From CAZUMW01 sp964621615 (GTDB taxonomy: Bacteria; Desulfobacterota; WTBG01; CAIYCZ01; CAIRTM01), in contig CAZUMW010000016.1 of assembly GCA_964621615.1 (NCBI GenBank), positions 1-64,000 of the forward strand: a DNA stretch of 64,000 bases, read 5' to 3'. Each line of letters opens with the position of its first letter. Within the stretch, counting starts at the first letter, position 1. The notes beneath the pieces are model-generated. The model searched no databases. It was not told the origin of the DNA and was given only the letters and a program-made list of their open reading frames with translations. This document shows, in pieces, positions 1 through 7,725 of this stretch. Position numbers and translations under genes: made by a program.

Positions 1-156
1 AATTGCCGGTCAAATAAAATGGGATTTGCCGGTCAAATTCGTGAGATTAGGCAGATATGCCCCGGTTTTGTCATATCAGCGCTTTTTAGTGCTGAAACAA
101 TAGTGAAAATAAACACAAGCAGGGAGCAGCAGATTGCAGGGCGGGGTTCAATGGGC
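1..156. other. Gene-free left edge with a short direct repeat
   Basis: No convincing gene lies here. The 12-13 bp word TTGCCGGTCAAAT occurs twice, at 3-15 and 26-38, about one and a half helical turns to two turns apart. It could be a regulator site for a gene left of the window or chance. The TPR gene ends at 157 reading toward this stretch, and I see no clear hairpin plus T-run that would terminate it. Confidence 0.35.
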
Positions 157-1767
157 TCAGCTTTTGCGGCGAAGCCGAACAGAGCCTTCTTCAGCCTGTC
201 GCTTTACGGCGGGGGAGGGGTTGCAGGCAAGGCACTGGTTGTAGTCGGCCGCCGCCTGCGGCGTCCGGCCCTGCTGCTCATGTGCCTGCGCGCGAATAAG
301 ATGCGCATGCGCGTAGCCCGTTTTTGCATCAAGGGCTTTGTCGGCGCACTGCAGCGCCGCATCAAACCGGGCAAGGGCAAGATATGCCTGCCCTGCCGCA
401 CAGAGCACATCAGGGTAGGCCACGCCCCGCTCAATAAGAAGCCCGGCCTGCTCTGCGGCCTCCTGGTGCTTTTGTGCTTCAACTAGCAGCTTGAGCAGAT
501 GTATTCTGGCATCGCGGTATGCCGGCGCAAGGCGCACCGCCTCCCGAAACGATGCTTCCGCATCCTGCAGTCTTCTCAGCTTCTGCAGCAGCACGCCGCG
601 CGTGTTATGCAGATCCGGATAGTCGGGGTGCTGCTCTATGTGCTCCTCGACAACGCCCAGCAGCATTTCGCACAGCTGGGTGTTTTCCTGCGTGAAATGC
701 TTTATGATGGGCATGATGTCCGACATGTCGGGTATGATCTTGATGTGCTTGTTGAACTCCTGTATTGTCTGTGCAAGCGGTTTCTCACCCCCGAACACGC
801 TGTCCAGATTTTCTGATACCTGCCCGGGCGAGTTCGGGTCTGCGGCGATACCGGAGACGGTCCGGATAAGCTTTTCCAGGCTTTTGTTATAGGGGTCGAG
901 CCGCCCGGCATCCTTCAGCTCCCTGAGCCCGGCGTCGATATCCCCGGTGCGGCAGTAAAGAATGCTGAGCTTTATTTTTGCATCGACGTATTCAGGATTG
1001 ATGCGCAGCGCCTGTCTGAATGAGTCGATTGCCTCCTCAACCCTGCTCATGCCGGCGTAGGCGATCGCTGCGTAATATCGAAGGTCGGCAAAGTCGGGGT
1101 GCTCATCGATAATAGCCGCGAAGGTGTCAATGGCGCCGGTGAATTCACCGAGGTATGTCTGGGCAATACCCAGCTTGATATGCGCGTTTACGTACCGGGG
1201 GTTGATATCCAGCGCCGACTCAAAGGACCCGATCGCCCGGCGGGCGTCGCCCTTGCCTAAATAGGCAAGCCCGAGCCGGTAGTGCACGTCAGCGTAGCGC
1301 GGCTTTCTTTCAAGTATTGCCCGGTACATCTCTGCGGCGCGGTCCCACATCTGCAGGTTGTGCAGGCTGATCCCCAGCTTCAGCCGTATCGAGGCGCTTG
1401 CGGGATCGGCCTCGAGAATTGTCTGAAATGTGCGCACCGCCTCGTTGAACTGCCCCAGGTTGTTCTGACAGATGCCGATAAACAGGTGCAGGTCCAGGCT
1501 GTCGGGGTTGTGGTGCAGGGCTTTTTGTAATTCCGTTATAGCGCCCGAAAAATTGCCCGAGGCATACTGCATAATGCCCAGGTTGAGGTGCGCCTGCCCG
1601 CAGTAAAAGCCCGCAAGGCTGTAGTGCAGGCTCGACGGGGACGCCTTCTGCAGGATCCTTCTGAACAGCGCGATCGCCTCTTTGTAGCGGTACCTGTTAT
1701 ACAGGGCGATCGCCTCGTCATAGATCTCATTGCGCCCGAGCGTAAAAATCTGTTTTAAAAACCCCAT
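157..1767 (-). CDS. Multi-TPR repeat protein
   Basis: The 536-residue product is made of tandem tetratricopeptide repeats from about residue 18 to the C terminus, with a charged linker near residues 300-340. Typical 34-residue units carry the TPR pattern, for example in the stretch around YADVHYRLGLAYLGKGDARR. There is no signal peptide or membrane segment, so a cytoplasmic scaffold is likely. The start ATG at 1767 follows a purine-rich GGGGGGAAGG site. It is the third gene of a leftward run after a glycosyltransferase and a sugar transferase, 20 bp downstream of the latter. By position it may help assemble the polysaccharide machinery; that role is inference, since TPR proteins are generic. 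Confidence 0.85.
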   Translation of the reverse strand: MGFLKQIFTLGRNEIYDEAIALYNRYRYKEAIALFRRILQKASPSSLHYSLAGFYCGQAHLNLGIMQYASGNFSGAITELQKALHHNPDSLDLHLFIGICQNNLGQFNEAVRTFQTILEADPASASIRLKLGISLHNLQMWDRAAEMYRAILERKPRYADVHYRLGLAYLGKGDARRAIGSFESALDINPRYVNAHIKLGIAQTYLGEFTGAIDTFAAIIDEHPDFADLRYYAAIAYAGMSRVEEAIDSFRQALRINPEYVDAKIKLSILYCRTGDIDAGLRELKDAGRLDPYNKSLEKLIRTVSGIAADPNSPGQVSENLDSVFGGEKPLAQTIQEFNKHIKIIPDMSDIMPIIKHFTQENTQLCEMLLGVVEEHIEQHPDYPDLHNTRGVLLQKLRRLQDAEASFREAVRLAPAYRDARIHLLKLLVEAQKHQEAAEQAGLLIERGVAYPDVLCAAGQAYLALARFDAALQCADKALDAKTGYAHAHLIRAQAHEQQGRTPQAAADYNQCLACNPSPAVKRQAEEGSVRLRRKS

Positions 1768-1787
1768 TGCCTTCCCCCCTGTATGTA

Positions 1788-3230
1788 TCAGTGTGCCCCC
1801 TGCCCCAGCAATACAGCCCTGACCGTCCCGACGAGAATTTTAATATCAAGCATTAAAGACCAGCTGTCAATATATTCGGCATCAAGAAGCATCCACTCCT
1901 TGAATTTTATTTCATTCCTGCCGGTAATCTGCCACAGGCAGGTCATGCCCGGTATAACGCACAGCCGCTTTCGATGACCCGTCTGATACTGGACCACCTC
2001 GGAAAGCAGCGGCGGCCGGGGCCCCACCAGGCTCATGTTTCCCCTGATCACATTGAACAGCTGGGGCAGCTCGTCAATGCTTGTTTTGCGAAGAAACCCG
2101 CCGATGCTGCTGAAGCGGGGGTCGTTTTTTATTTTAAAAACCGGGCCCTCCATTTCGTTGAGGTGCTGCAGCTTCTCCTGCATCTGCTCGGCGCCGTCAA
2201 CCATCGACCGGAACTTGTACATCTTAAAGCGCCTGCCGTTTCTGCCCACCCGCTCCTGAACAAAGAAAACCGGCCCCGGGGAGGTCAGCTTGATGGCGAT
2301 CGGAACAATAATCCACAGCGGCAGGCAGCACAGCACCACAGCCGAGGCTGCGGCACAATCAACCGCGCGCTTAAGAAAGCGCTGCACCGGCAGATGCGCA
2401 AACGGCCTGCTCTGGATCAGACAGATCCCCTCAGCCTGCTCTATTGAAATCAGCTCGCCTCTGCCGCGGTAGAGGCGGGACGGGGCGGCAAAGCCGACAC
2501 CCTCAATCCGGCACTGCCGCTCAACGGACCTCGTATCAGGGGCGCCCTCCGCCTCGTCCGCGAGCACGGCCCAGTCAACGATACGGGTCCGCACTGCCTG
2601 CCCGAGGTCGCTCATTGTTCCGATTACCTGTGCGCCGCCTGCACAGCTTTTGCCGATATTCCGGCTGTCCCCTGTCAGTATGCCGCTCACCGCAATGCCC
2701 AGGTGCGGTCGGTCACGGAAGAAAGCGGCCATGCGCGAGGCCTGTTCATATGAGCCCAGAATGATGCAATAGACCAGGTGCTCTCCGCGCGCGCGCCGGC
2801 GCCGCACATACGCTCCGAAGACATGCCGGCTCACCCAAAACAGCGCCCAGGCCCAGAGGCAGTAGAGAATAAGAAAGCCGAACTGTCCGGCGCGCCCGGC
2901 TGACAGCGCAGCGCCCGCACAGCACACGGCCAGCGCGGGCAGACAGGACAAAAAGGCGGCGCGGCTGAGCCCGCCGGGCCGGCTGAACCGGCTGAGGCGG
3001 TAGGCGCCTGCCATATTAAGAAACACAGGGGGGATTACCGCCAGAAAGGGCGCGGCGAGGGCGTGGCTGCTCAGAATCATCCCGTACCACTCTGCCGGGT
3101 CCGCGGAGCCTGCCGCCTCGGACAGCGCGTACAGCACTGCAGGTGTGCCTGTAAAGAATGCAAGGGCCATGGCGCATATGTCAAGCGCTGCCAGAGCGGG
3201 AATAAAGCGGTGATCCTGTTCGCGTATCAT
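1788..3230 (-). CDS. Polyprenyl-phosphate sugar-1-phosphate transferase (WbaP/PssY/ExoY type)
   Basis: This 480-residue membrane protein should start polysaccharide repeat-unit assembly by moving a sugar-1-phosphate from a nucleotide sugar to undecaprenyl phosphate on the inner membrane. The N-terminal part holds about four to five hydrophobic segments followed by a nucleotide-binding-like middle. The C-terminal third is the conserved bacterial sugar transferase domain: FFVQERVGRNGRRFKMYKFR, then DELPQLFNVI and MSLVGPRPP. The gene overlaps the upstream glycosyltransferase by 4 bp (ATGA type), so the two are translationally coupled. The exact donor sugar cannot be read from sequence. It is the expected initiating enzyme for the Wzx/Wzy locus that runs the other way from 5084. 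Confidence 0.93.
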   Translation of the reverse strand: MIREQDHRFIPALAALDICAMALAFFTGTPAVLYALSEAAGSADPAEWYGMILSSHALAAPFLAVIPPVFLNMAGAYRLSRFSRPGGLSRAAFLSCLPALAVCCAGAALSAGRAGQFGFLILYCLWAWALFWVSRHVFGAYVRRRRARGEHLVYCIILGSYEQASRMAAFFRDRPHLGIAVSGILTGDSRNIGKSCAGGAQVIGTMSDLGQAVRTRIVDWAVLADEAEGAPDTRSVERQCRIEGVGFAAPSRLYRGRGELISIEQAEGICLIQSRPFAHLPVQRFLKRAVDCAAASAVVLCCLPLWIIVPIAIKLTSPGPVFFVQERVGRNGRRFKMYKFRSMVDGAEQMQEKLQHLNEMEGPVFKIKNDPRFSSIGGFLRKTSIDELPQLFNVIRGNMSLVGPRPPLLSEVVQYQTGHRKRLCVIPGMTCLWQITGRNEIKFKEWMLLDAEYIDSWSLMLDIKILVGTVRAVLLGQGAH

Positions 3231-4354
3231 CGTTTTTGTCTTTTTTCGGCAAGCATGCGATGGAAAAGCGCTTCGTACTGATCGGTTGTCCGCTCCCAGG
3301 AGAACGCGTCTTTGGCGCGGGCGAGCGCTTTTTGCCGGAAGTGTTTTACAGTGCTGTGGTCGCCGGTCAGACGCTCGATCTGCTCTGCAAGCGATTCGGC
3401 AGGCCTTTTTTTATCGAACCACAAGCCGCTGTCACCGATAACCTCCATGTTGGCCGGGGTGTTTCTCACCACCACACAGTTGCCGAACCCCATTTGATCA
3501 AGCAGCACCGGCCGCGTACCGTCGATCCCGGACGGGAGCACAAAAAAAAGACAGTGACAGCTCAGCTGCCGGTATGCATCCCCGAATTGATACCCCGTCA
3601 TAATAACACGCTCGTCACACAGGCTTTGAAGATATTTTTTGTAGTCCGTCATGTAGGGCGCATCACCTATGATAACAAGCTTTGCGCGCGTGCGCGAGGC
3701 CCGATGGGCCTCAACGAGAAGGTGGGCCTGGTTTTCAGGGGTAAGCCTGCTGACAAACAGTATATACTGTTCCGGCTCGAGGCCGAACAGCTCAAGAGCA
3801 TCAGTGCTGCCCCGTTCATTTTCACGGGGCCACGGGGTGCTGCCGTAGGGGATATATATGGTTTCGCGGCCGAATGTTTCTTTGTACCGCTTTGATATTA
3901 CCTTTGAATCCGCCAGAATCACATCCCCCACCCGGCAGGCCAGCCGCTCGGACCACCGAATGTAGGCTTTTGCCCAGGGCTCCCATTTCTCGCGCTCCGC
4001 ATCGGCCCCGTCCACATTGATGACGGTCTTTCCGCCAGCCAGCCTGGGCATGATACACAGAGGGCTGTTGCCGGCAACGCAGATGTAGTAAATATCATGC
4101 CCTGACACAAGCGCGTGCACCATTGACAGAAAGGTATGGCTGAAGGTGTCAAAGTGCTTGGTCCGTATGGATGGCAGATATACCAGGCGGACACCCCGGT
4201 AAAAACGGTGCCGTGTACGTATATGATGTGCGCGATTGTATACGGTGACCCTGTGTCCCCTGCCGGCAAGCCGGACCGACAGCTGCTCATAGAATGTTTC
4301 AAAGCCGCCGTGTGAGGCGGGAATGCCCCGGCTCCCGAGCATGGCAATTTTCAT
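3227..4354 (-). CDS. Glycosyltransferase family 4 with DUF1972-type N terminus
   Basis: The 375-residue product starts with GSRGIPASHGGFETF, the hallmark of the DUF1972 domain found in rhamnosyltransferase-like GT4 enzymes. The C-terminal Rossmann half has the GT4 stretch ILFVSRLTPENQ and a later acidic-Gly region. It should add a sugar to a lipid-linked intermediate on the cytoplasmic face. The start ATG at 4354 has AAGGGATG upstream. A TTGATA-N17-TATAAA promoter lies 30-58 bp upstream. It is the first gene of the leftward run that includes the initiating sugar transferase, so a second-sugar role is plausible but not shown. Confidence 0.9.
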   Translation of the reverse strand: MKIAMLGSRGIPASHGGFETFYEQLSVRLAGRGHRVTVYNRAHHIRTRHRFYRGVRLVYLPSIRTKHFDTFSHTFLSMVHALVSGHDIYYICVAGNSPLCIMPRLAGGKTVINVDGADAEREKWEPWAKAYIRWSERLACRVGDVILADSKVISKRYKETFGRETIYIPYGSTPWPRENERGSTDALELFGLEPEQYILFVSRLTPENQAHLLVEAHRASRTRAKLVIIGDAPYMTDYKKYLQSLCDERVIMTGYQFGDAYRQLSCHCLFFVLPSGIDGTRPVLLDQMGFGNCVVVRNTPANMEVIGDSGLWFDKKRPAESLAEQIERLTGDHSTVKHFRQKALARAKDAFSWERTTDQYEALFHRMLAEKRQKR

Positions 4355-4383
4355 ATACTCATCCCTTTCACTATATATGCAAT

Positions 4384-4412
4384 TTTATACGAATTGAATG
4401 TAAAATTATCAA
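4384..4412 (-). promoter_or_regulatory. Predicted sigma-70-like promoter of the leftward polysaccharide run
   Basis: On the minus strand TTGATA (4412-4407) and TATAAA (4389-4384) are separated by exactly 17 bases. The start codon of the glycosyltransferase lies 30 bp downstream. Confidence 0.55.
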
Positions 4413-4580
4413 GCAAATATTTTATAAAAACGAAAATTTTTTTCACCTCAGGCCGTGTAATATGATACAATGCCCTGAATATACAGCACGTTGAGCACGC
4501 ACCGCGTTTTCGTATCACTGCATTGCACTCAACACACAGTTGAACGTGTCCCGCTGCATCGGGGCGAGGACAGTGTGATA

Positions 4581-4678
4581 TACACCTGAATCACACGTGT
4601 CCAAAACACATTCAAACATTGATCCATGTCCGAACACAGGCTTCGTTACATTATTTTTGGACACCTGTACACCTGAAT
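4581..4678. mobile_element. Short MITE-like element (4592-4667) with 11 bp direct repeats
   Basis: The word TACACCTGAAT occurs at 4581-4591 and again at 4668-4678. Between them lies a 76 bp segment whose ends are inverted: CACACGTGTCCAAAA at the left and, read on the other strand, CAGGTGTCCAAAAATAATG at the right. The right end continues inward into CGAAGCCTGTG, matching the ends of the larger element at 38177-38460. No open frame exists inside. The arrangement fits a non-autonomous insertion with a target-site duplication. Confidence 0.6.
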
Positions 4679-5083
4679 ATCGGAATGTCGGCGAACATAT
4701 ATTAATGCATTAATGCAGGAGAAATGACGTGTGCTTTAGGCGGACATCGCTGAAGAGTGCTCTTAAAACAGATAGTACCGATCCTGAAACGTTATACATC
4801 CCTGTGCATGGCTGTATATATATTTATTAAAGTCAGCATACTAAAAAACCGATATCAAATTGTGTTGTAAAATTTTCTTACTATTTGTTTTTGTAAAATC
4901 ATAGTAATTGATTTTTAAATAATATAGAAAAAAATACTAAATAAAGAATAAGGATTAAATCTAAGATACAATATATAGCTATGGCGCTGCATATGGAGAG
5001 AGGTTTTTTGTTTATTATGTTTTAAAAATCAAATTATTTTTTTAAAAATAATATCTTTTTCGACTTCTTAACCGGTGGGTGAC

Positions 5084-6529
5084 ATGCAAATTCACAAAAT
5101 AACGTACACAGCAGCTCTGATAGCGCTGCTTCTGGCTCTCGGCTGCGCTTCATCGCCGAAGAAAATCATCAACGAGCAGCACGAGGGGGGCCCTGCAGCG
5201 GAAACCGGTGACGTTGTTTTAGCCACAATCCGCCTGAAGGCAAGCCGCCCCTCATTTATTGCCGCTCACCCTGACGGATCGCGGGTATATGTGGTCGATG
5301 CATATGCCCCGCCCACCGTGTCGGTTATCGATGCTCAGTCGCTGACCCATGAAAGCACCATCGTCCTGCAGGAGGGCGGGGCGGTAAACGGCATTGCCGT
5401 AAGCCCTGACGGAGCGCGGCTGTATGCAGCCGTTTCGCAGACCGAGCGCGGGTCCCCCCGAAGCGGAACGCTGTTTGTTCTTGATGCACAATCCTACAGT
5501 ATCCGTGAGAAAATCCGTGTCGGCAAGGGACCTGCGGACATAGCGGCCAGCCCGGACGGGCAGCTGCTGTACGTAATCAACAAGTTCTCCAGGACGCTGT
5601 CGGTCATCGACACCGGCTCATGCGCGGTAATAGACACCGTTGATATGGGCACCGAAGCGCTTCATGTTTCAGTCAGCCCCGACAGCAGCAGGGTATACGC
5701 CTCGAACGTAATCAACAAATCCGTCACGGTGGTGGAGGCGGAAAACAGCAACCTGCGCAGAGAAATCACCATCGGCACAAATTCCTGGGATATTGCCCAC
5801 GATCCGGACAACAATACCATATACGTTACCCAGTATCACGGCGATGCTGTTTCGGTTATCGATGCGGACACAAACATTATTATCAAGGAAATATATGTTG
5901 GCAGCGCCCCCGCCGCGGTTGTGGTGCACCCGGATAAAAAGCGGGCCTATGTGACAACGGTCGAAGGCCCTGTACTGTCGGTTATTGATACGCAAAAGCG
6001 GGAGGTTATATCAGAGTATGACCTGCCGGTCAGCGGGGCCTATTACATGACCATCAGCCCCGACGGCAGGCGGCTGTATATATGCACGGACTACTACCAC
6101 GTCATCGTTCTTGATACCCTGAAGCTCGAGCCCGACGAGCCCGCGCCCGAAAAGGAGCCGGAGGTTATCGAGCGAATCATTATCAGTGGCATATGGTTTG
6201 ACTTTGACTACGCTGTTATCAAGGATGAATACAAGCCGGTATTTGATTCTGTCGTGGCGCTGATTAGAAACTACCCCGGCAGGGATATTCTTATTGAGGG
6301 ACATGCCTGCGCGATCGGAACCGACTCATACAACATGGGCCTCTCGCTTCGCCGCGCTGCCGCAGCCAAACAGTATCTTGTCGGCAAGGGCGTATCGCCG
6401 GAGCGCCTGCATATGCGGTGGTACGGGGAGCGGCAGCCGCTGGCGGACAATACCACTGAGGCAAACAGAAAACTGAACAGGCGCGTTGAATTCAAGATCA
6501 TTGACACAGGCGGGAAGAAACAACAATGA
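5084..6529 (+). CDS. Lipoprotein with YVTN-type beta-propeller and C-terminal OmpA domain
   Basis: The 481-residue product starts with a lipoprotein signal ending in LLLALGC, with Cys21 as the lipidated residue. Residues about 45-350 form seven or so YVTN-type propeller repeats, such as HPDGSRVYVVDA and SPDGARLYAAV. Residues about 365-476 are an OmpA-family peptidoglycan-binding domain with the region TDSYNMGLSLRRA, including the Asp and Arg that contact diaminopimelate in the family. I chose the ATG at 5084 over the GTG at 5075 because GGTGGG then serves as its ribosome site. It overlaps the next gene by 4 bp (ATGA) and heads the rightward operon. An outer-membrane scaffold that holds the exporter to the wall is inferred. 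Confidence 0.88.
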   Translation: MQIHKITYTAALIALLLALGCASSPKKIINEQHEGGPAAETGDVVLATIRLKASRPSFIAAHPDGSRVYVVDAYAPPTVSVIDAQSLTHESTIVLQEGGAVNGIAVSPDGARLYAAVSQTERGSPRSGTLFVLDAQSYSIREKIRVGKGPADIAASPDGQLLYVINKFSRTLSVIDTGSCAVIDTVDMGTEALHVSVSPDSSRVYASNVINKSVTVVEAENSNLRREITIGTNSWDIAHDPDNNTIYVTQYHGDAVSVIDADTNIIIKEIYVGSAPAAVVVHPDKKRAYVTTVEGPVLSVIDTQKREVISEYDLPVSGAYYMTISPDGRRLYICTDYYHVIVLDTLKLEPDEPAPEKEPEVIERIIISGIWFDFDYAVIKDEYKPVFDSVVALIRNYPGRDILIEGHACAIGTDSYNMGLSLRRAAAAKQYLVGKGVSPERLHMRWYGERQPLADNTTEANRKLNRRVEFKIIDTGGKKQQ

Positions 6530-7656
6530 GATACGGATCGCTACTACACGCAACTATTGTGGCCCTTTGTGCTTGTGCGTCCTTGTGCGCCCTTCAGGGC
6601 TGCGCTGCCCGGTCAACAATGACGGGGCTCGATCGCAAAGAGGTGCATCTTGATGAAATCAGCTCGGCTGAAAAAACCCTGCTGCGCCAGAATATATCCA
6701 AAGAGCTCAGCGAGGGCCTCAACCGGTATCAGCTTTCAGCCGGCGATGAGCTTGAGGTAATGTATCACATTTCGCTGACAACCGAGTCAGAGGACTATGT
6801 GCTCGGCGTCAGCGATGAGGTGAGCATTGAATTTTTCTATCAGCCGCAGATGAACAGAACCGTTAAGGTGCGCCCCGACGGCAAGGTCACCGTGCCCATT
6901 CACGGGGATATCCACGCCGCCGGCCTGAAGCCAGCCGAGCTTGCAGACAATATCGCCCGTGAATTCTCTGATATCTTCAGCGACCCGGAAGTTACCGTTA
7001 CGGTAAACAAGTACACCTCCAAAATTGACGACCTGAAGAAGGCGATCACCAATGCGCCCCGCGGGCAGGCCAAGACATTTCCCGTCTCCCCTGACGGCTA
7101 CGTGTATCTGCCCCTTCTCGACGGCGTGAAGGCGTCGGGCAAAACCGTCGACGTGCTTGAGACGGAGCTCAACGCAGAATACGGGAAGCAGTTTAACAAT
7201 CTTGAAATATCGCTGCTCATTGAAAGCATTACGGCAAACAGGGCATTCATTTTCGGCGAGGTTCAGCGTCCCGGCCCCCTTGAGATGCCCAAGCCCATGA
7301 CCGTGCTGCAGGCGGTTGCCATGGCGGGCGGCCCCCTTGCCACCGGGGCCATGTCCAGGGTTAAAGTGCTGACCTGGAACGAGCGCAATGAGCCGGTGCT
7401 GAGAACCGTCAACCTTCAAAACGTGTTGCACGACATGAAGGTCGAGGAGGATTTCATTGTGCCGAACAACAGCATTATATATGTGCCCATGACAAAGATT
7501 GCGAAGCTCGATCAGTATGTCGACCAGTATATCAAGAAGCTGTTTTTATACAACGGTGCGAACCTCGGCTTCTCCTATGAGCTGCACCGCGAGCCGGTTA
7601 GGGGTGCGGACCTGGAGTCGGAAACGCAGCAGAATTTCTTTCAGTATTACCGCTAA
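6526..7656 (+). CDS. Wza-like polysaccharide export outer-membrane lipoprotein
   Basis: The 376-residue product has a lipoprotein signal with Cys26 (ALQGC). A polysaccharide-export domain begins near residue 68 (YQLSAGDELEVMY) with VRPDGKVTVPIHGDI, and a second similar half follows (VSPDGYVYLPLLDGV). An SLBB-type segment spans roughly 235-310 (AFIFGEVQRPGPLEMPKPMT). The C-terminal 40 residues could form the amphipathic helix that crosses the outer membrane in Wza. It should form the exit channel for the polymer, working with the Wzz-like protein encoded next. It is coupled to the propeller lipoprotein by a 4 bp overlap. Confidence 0.93.
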   Translation: MRYGSLLHATIVALCACASLCALQGCAARSTMTGLDRKEVHLDEISSAEKTLLRQNISKELSEGLNRYQLSAGDELEVMYHISLTTESEDYVLGVSDEVSIEFFYQPQMNRTVKVRPDGKVTVPIHGDIHAAGLKPAELADNIAREFSDIFSDPEVTVTVNKYTSKIDDLKKAITNAPRGQAKTFPVSPDGYVYLPLLDGVKASGKTVDVLETELNAEYGKQFNNLEISLLIESITANRAFIFGEVQRPGPLEMPKPMTVLQAVAMAGGPLATGAMSRVKVLTWNERNEPVLRTVNLQNVLHDMKVEEDFIVPNNSIIYVPMTKIAKLDQYVDQYIKKLFLYNGANLGFSYELHREPVRGADLESETQQNFFQYYR

Positions 7657-7725
7657 GCACGCTGTGCCGCCGATCCTGCGGCCGGCACGGCTAACATTAA
7701 CATACCCCGGAACGGGATACACATC

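Larger units (their letters stand above)
4355..5083. other. AT-rich divergent intergenic region
   Basis: This 729 bp stretch separates the leftward and rightward polysaccharide runs. It is far richer in A and T than the genes around it, especially at 4820-5070, where runs such as AAATTATTTTTTTAAAAATA occur. It carries the leftward promoter at 4384-4412 and a 76 bp MITE-like element at 4592-4667. I found no convincing protein or RNA gene. I could not pick one clear promoter for the rightward operon; the low-complexity AT tract suggests binding of nucleoid proteins or an activator-dependent promoter. Confidence 0.7.

Noticed and set aside
7657..7725. GC-rich inverted repeat (GTGCCG ... CGGCAC) between the Wza-like and Wzz-like genes
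   Set aside because: No T-run, and the genes clearly form one functional set. It may slow read-through or protect RNA ends but cannot be called.
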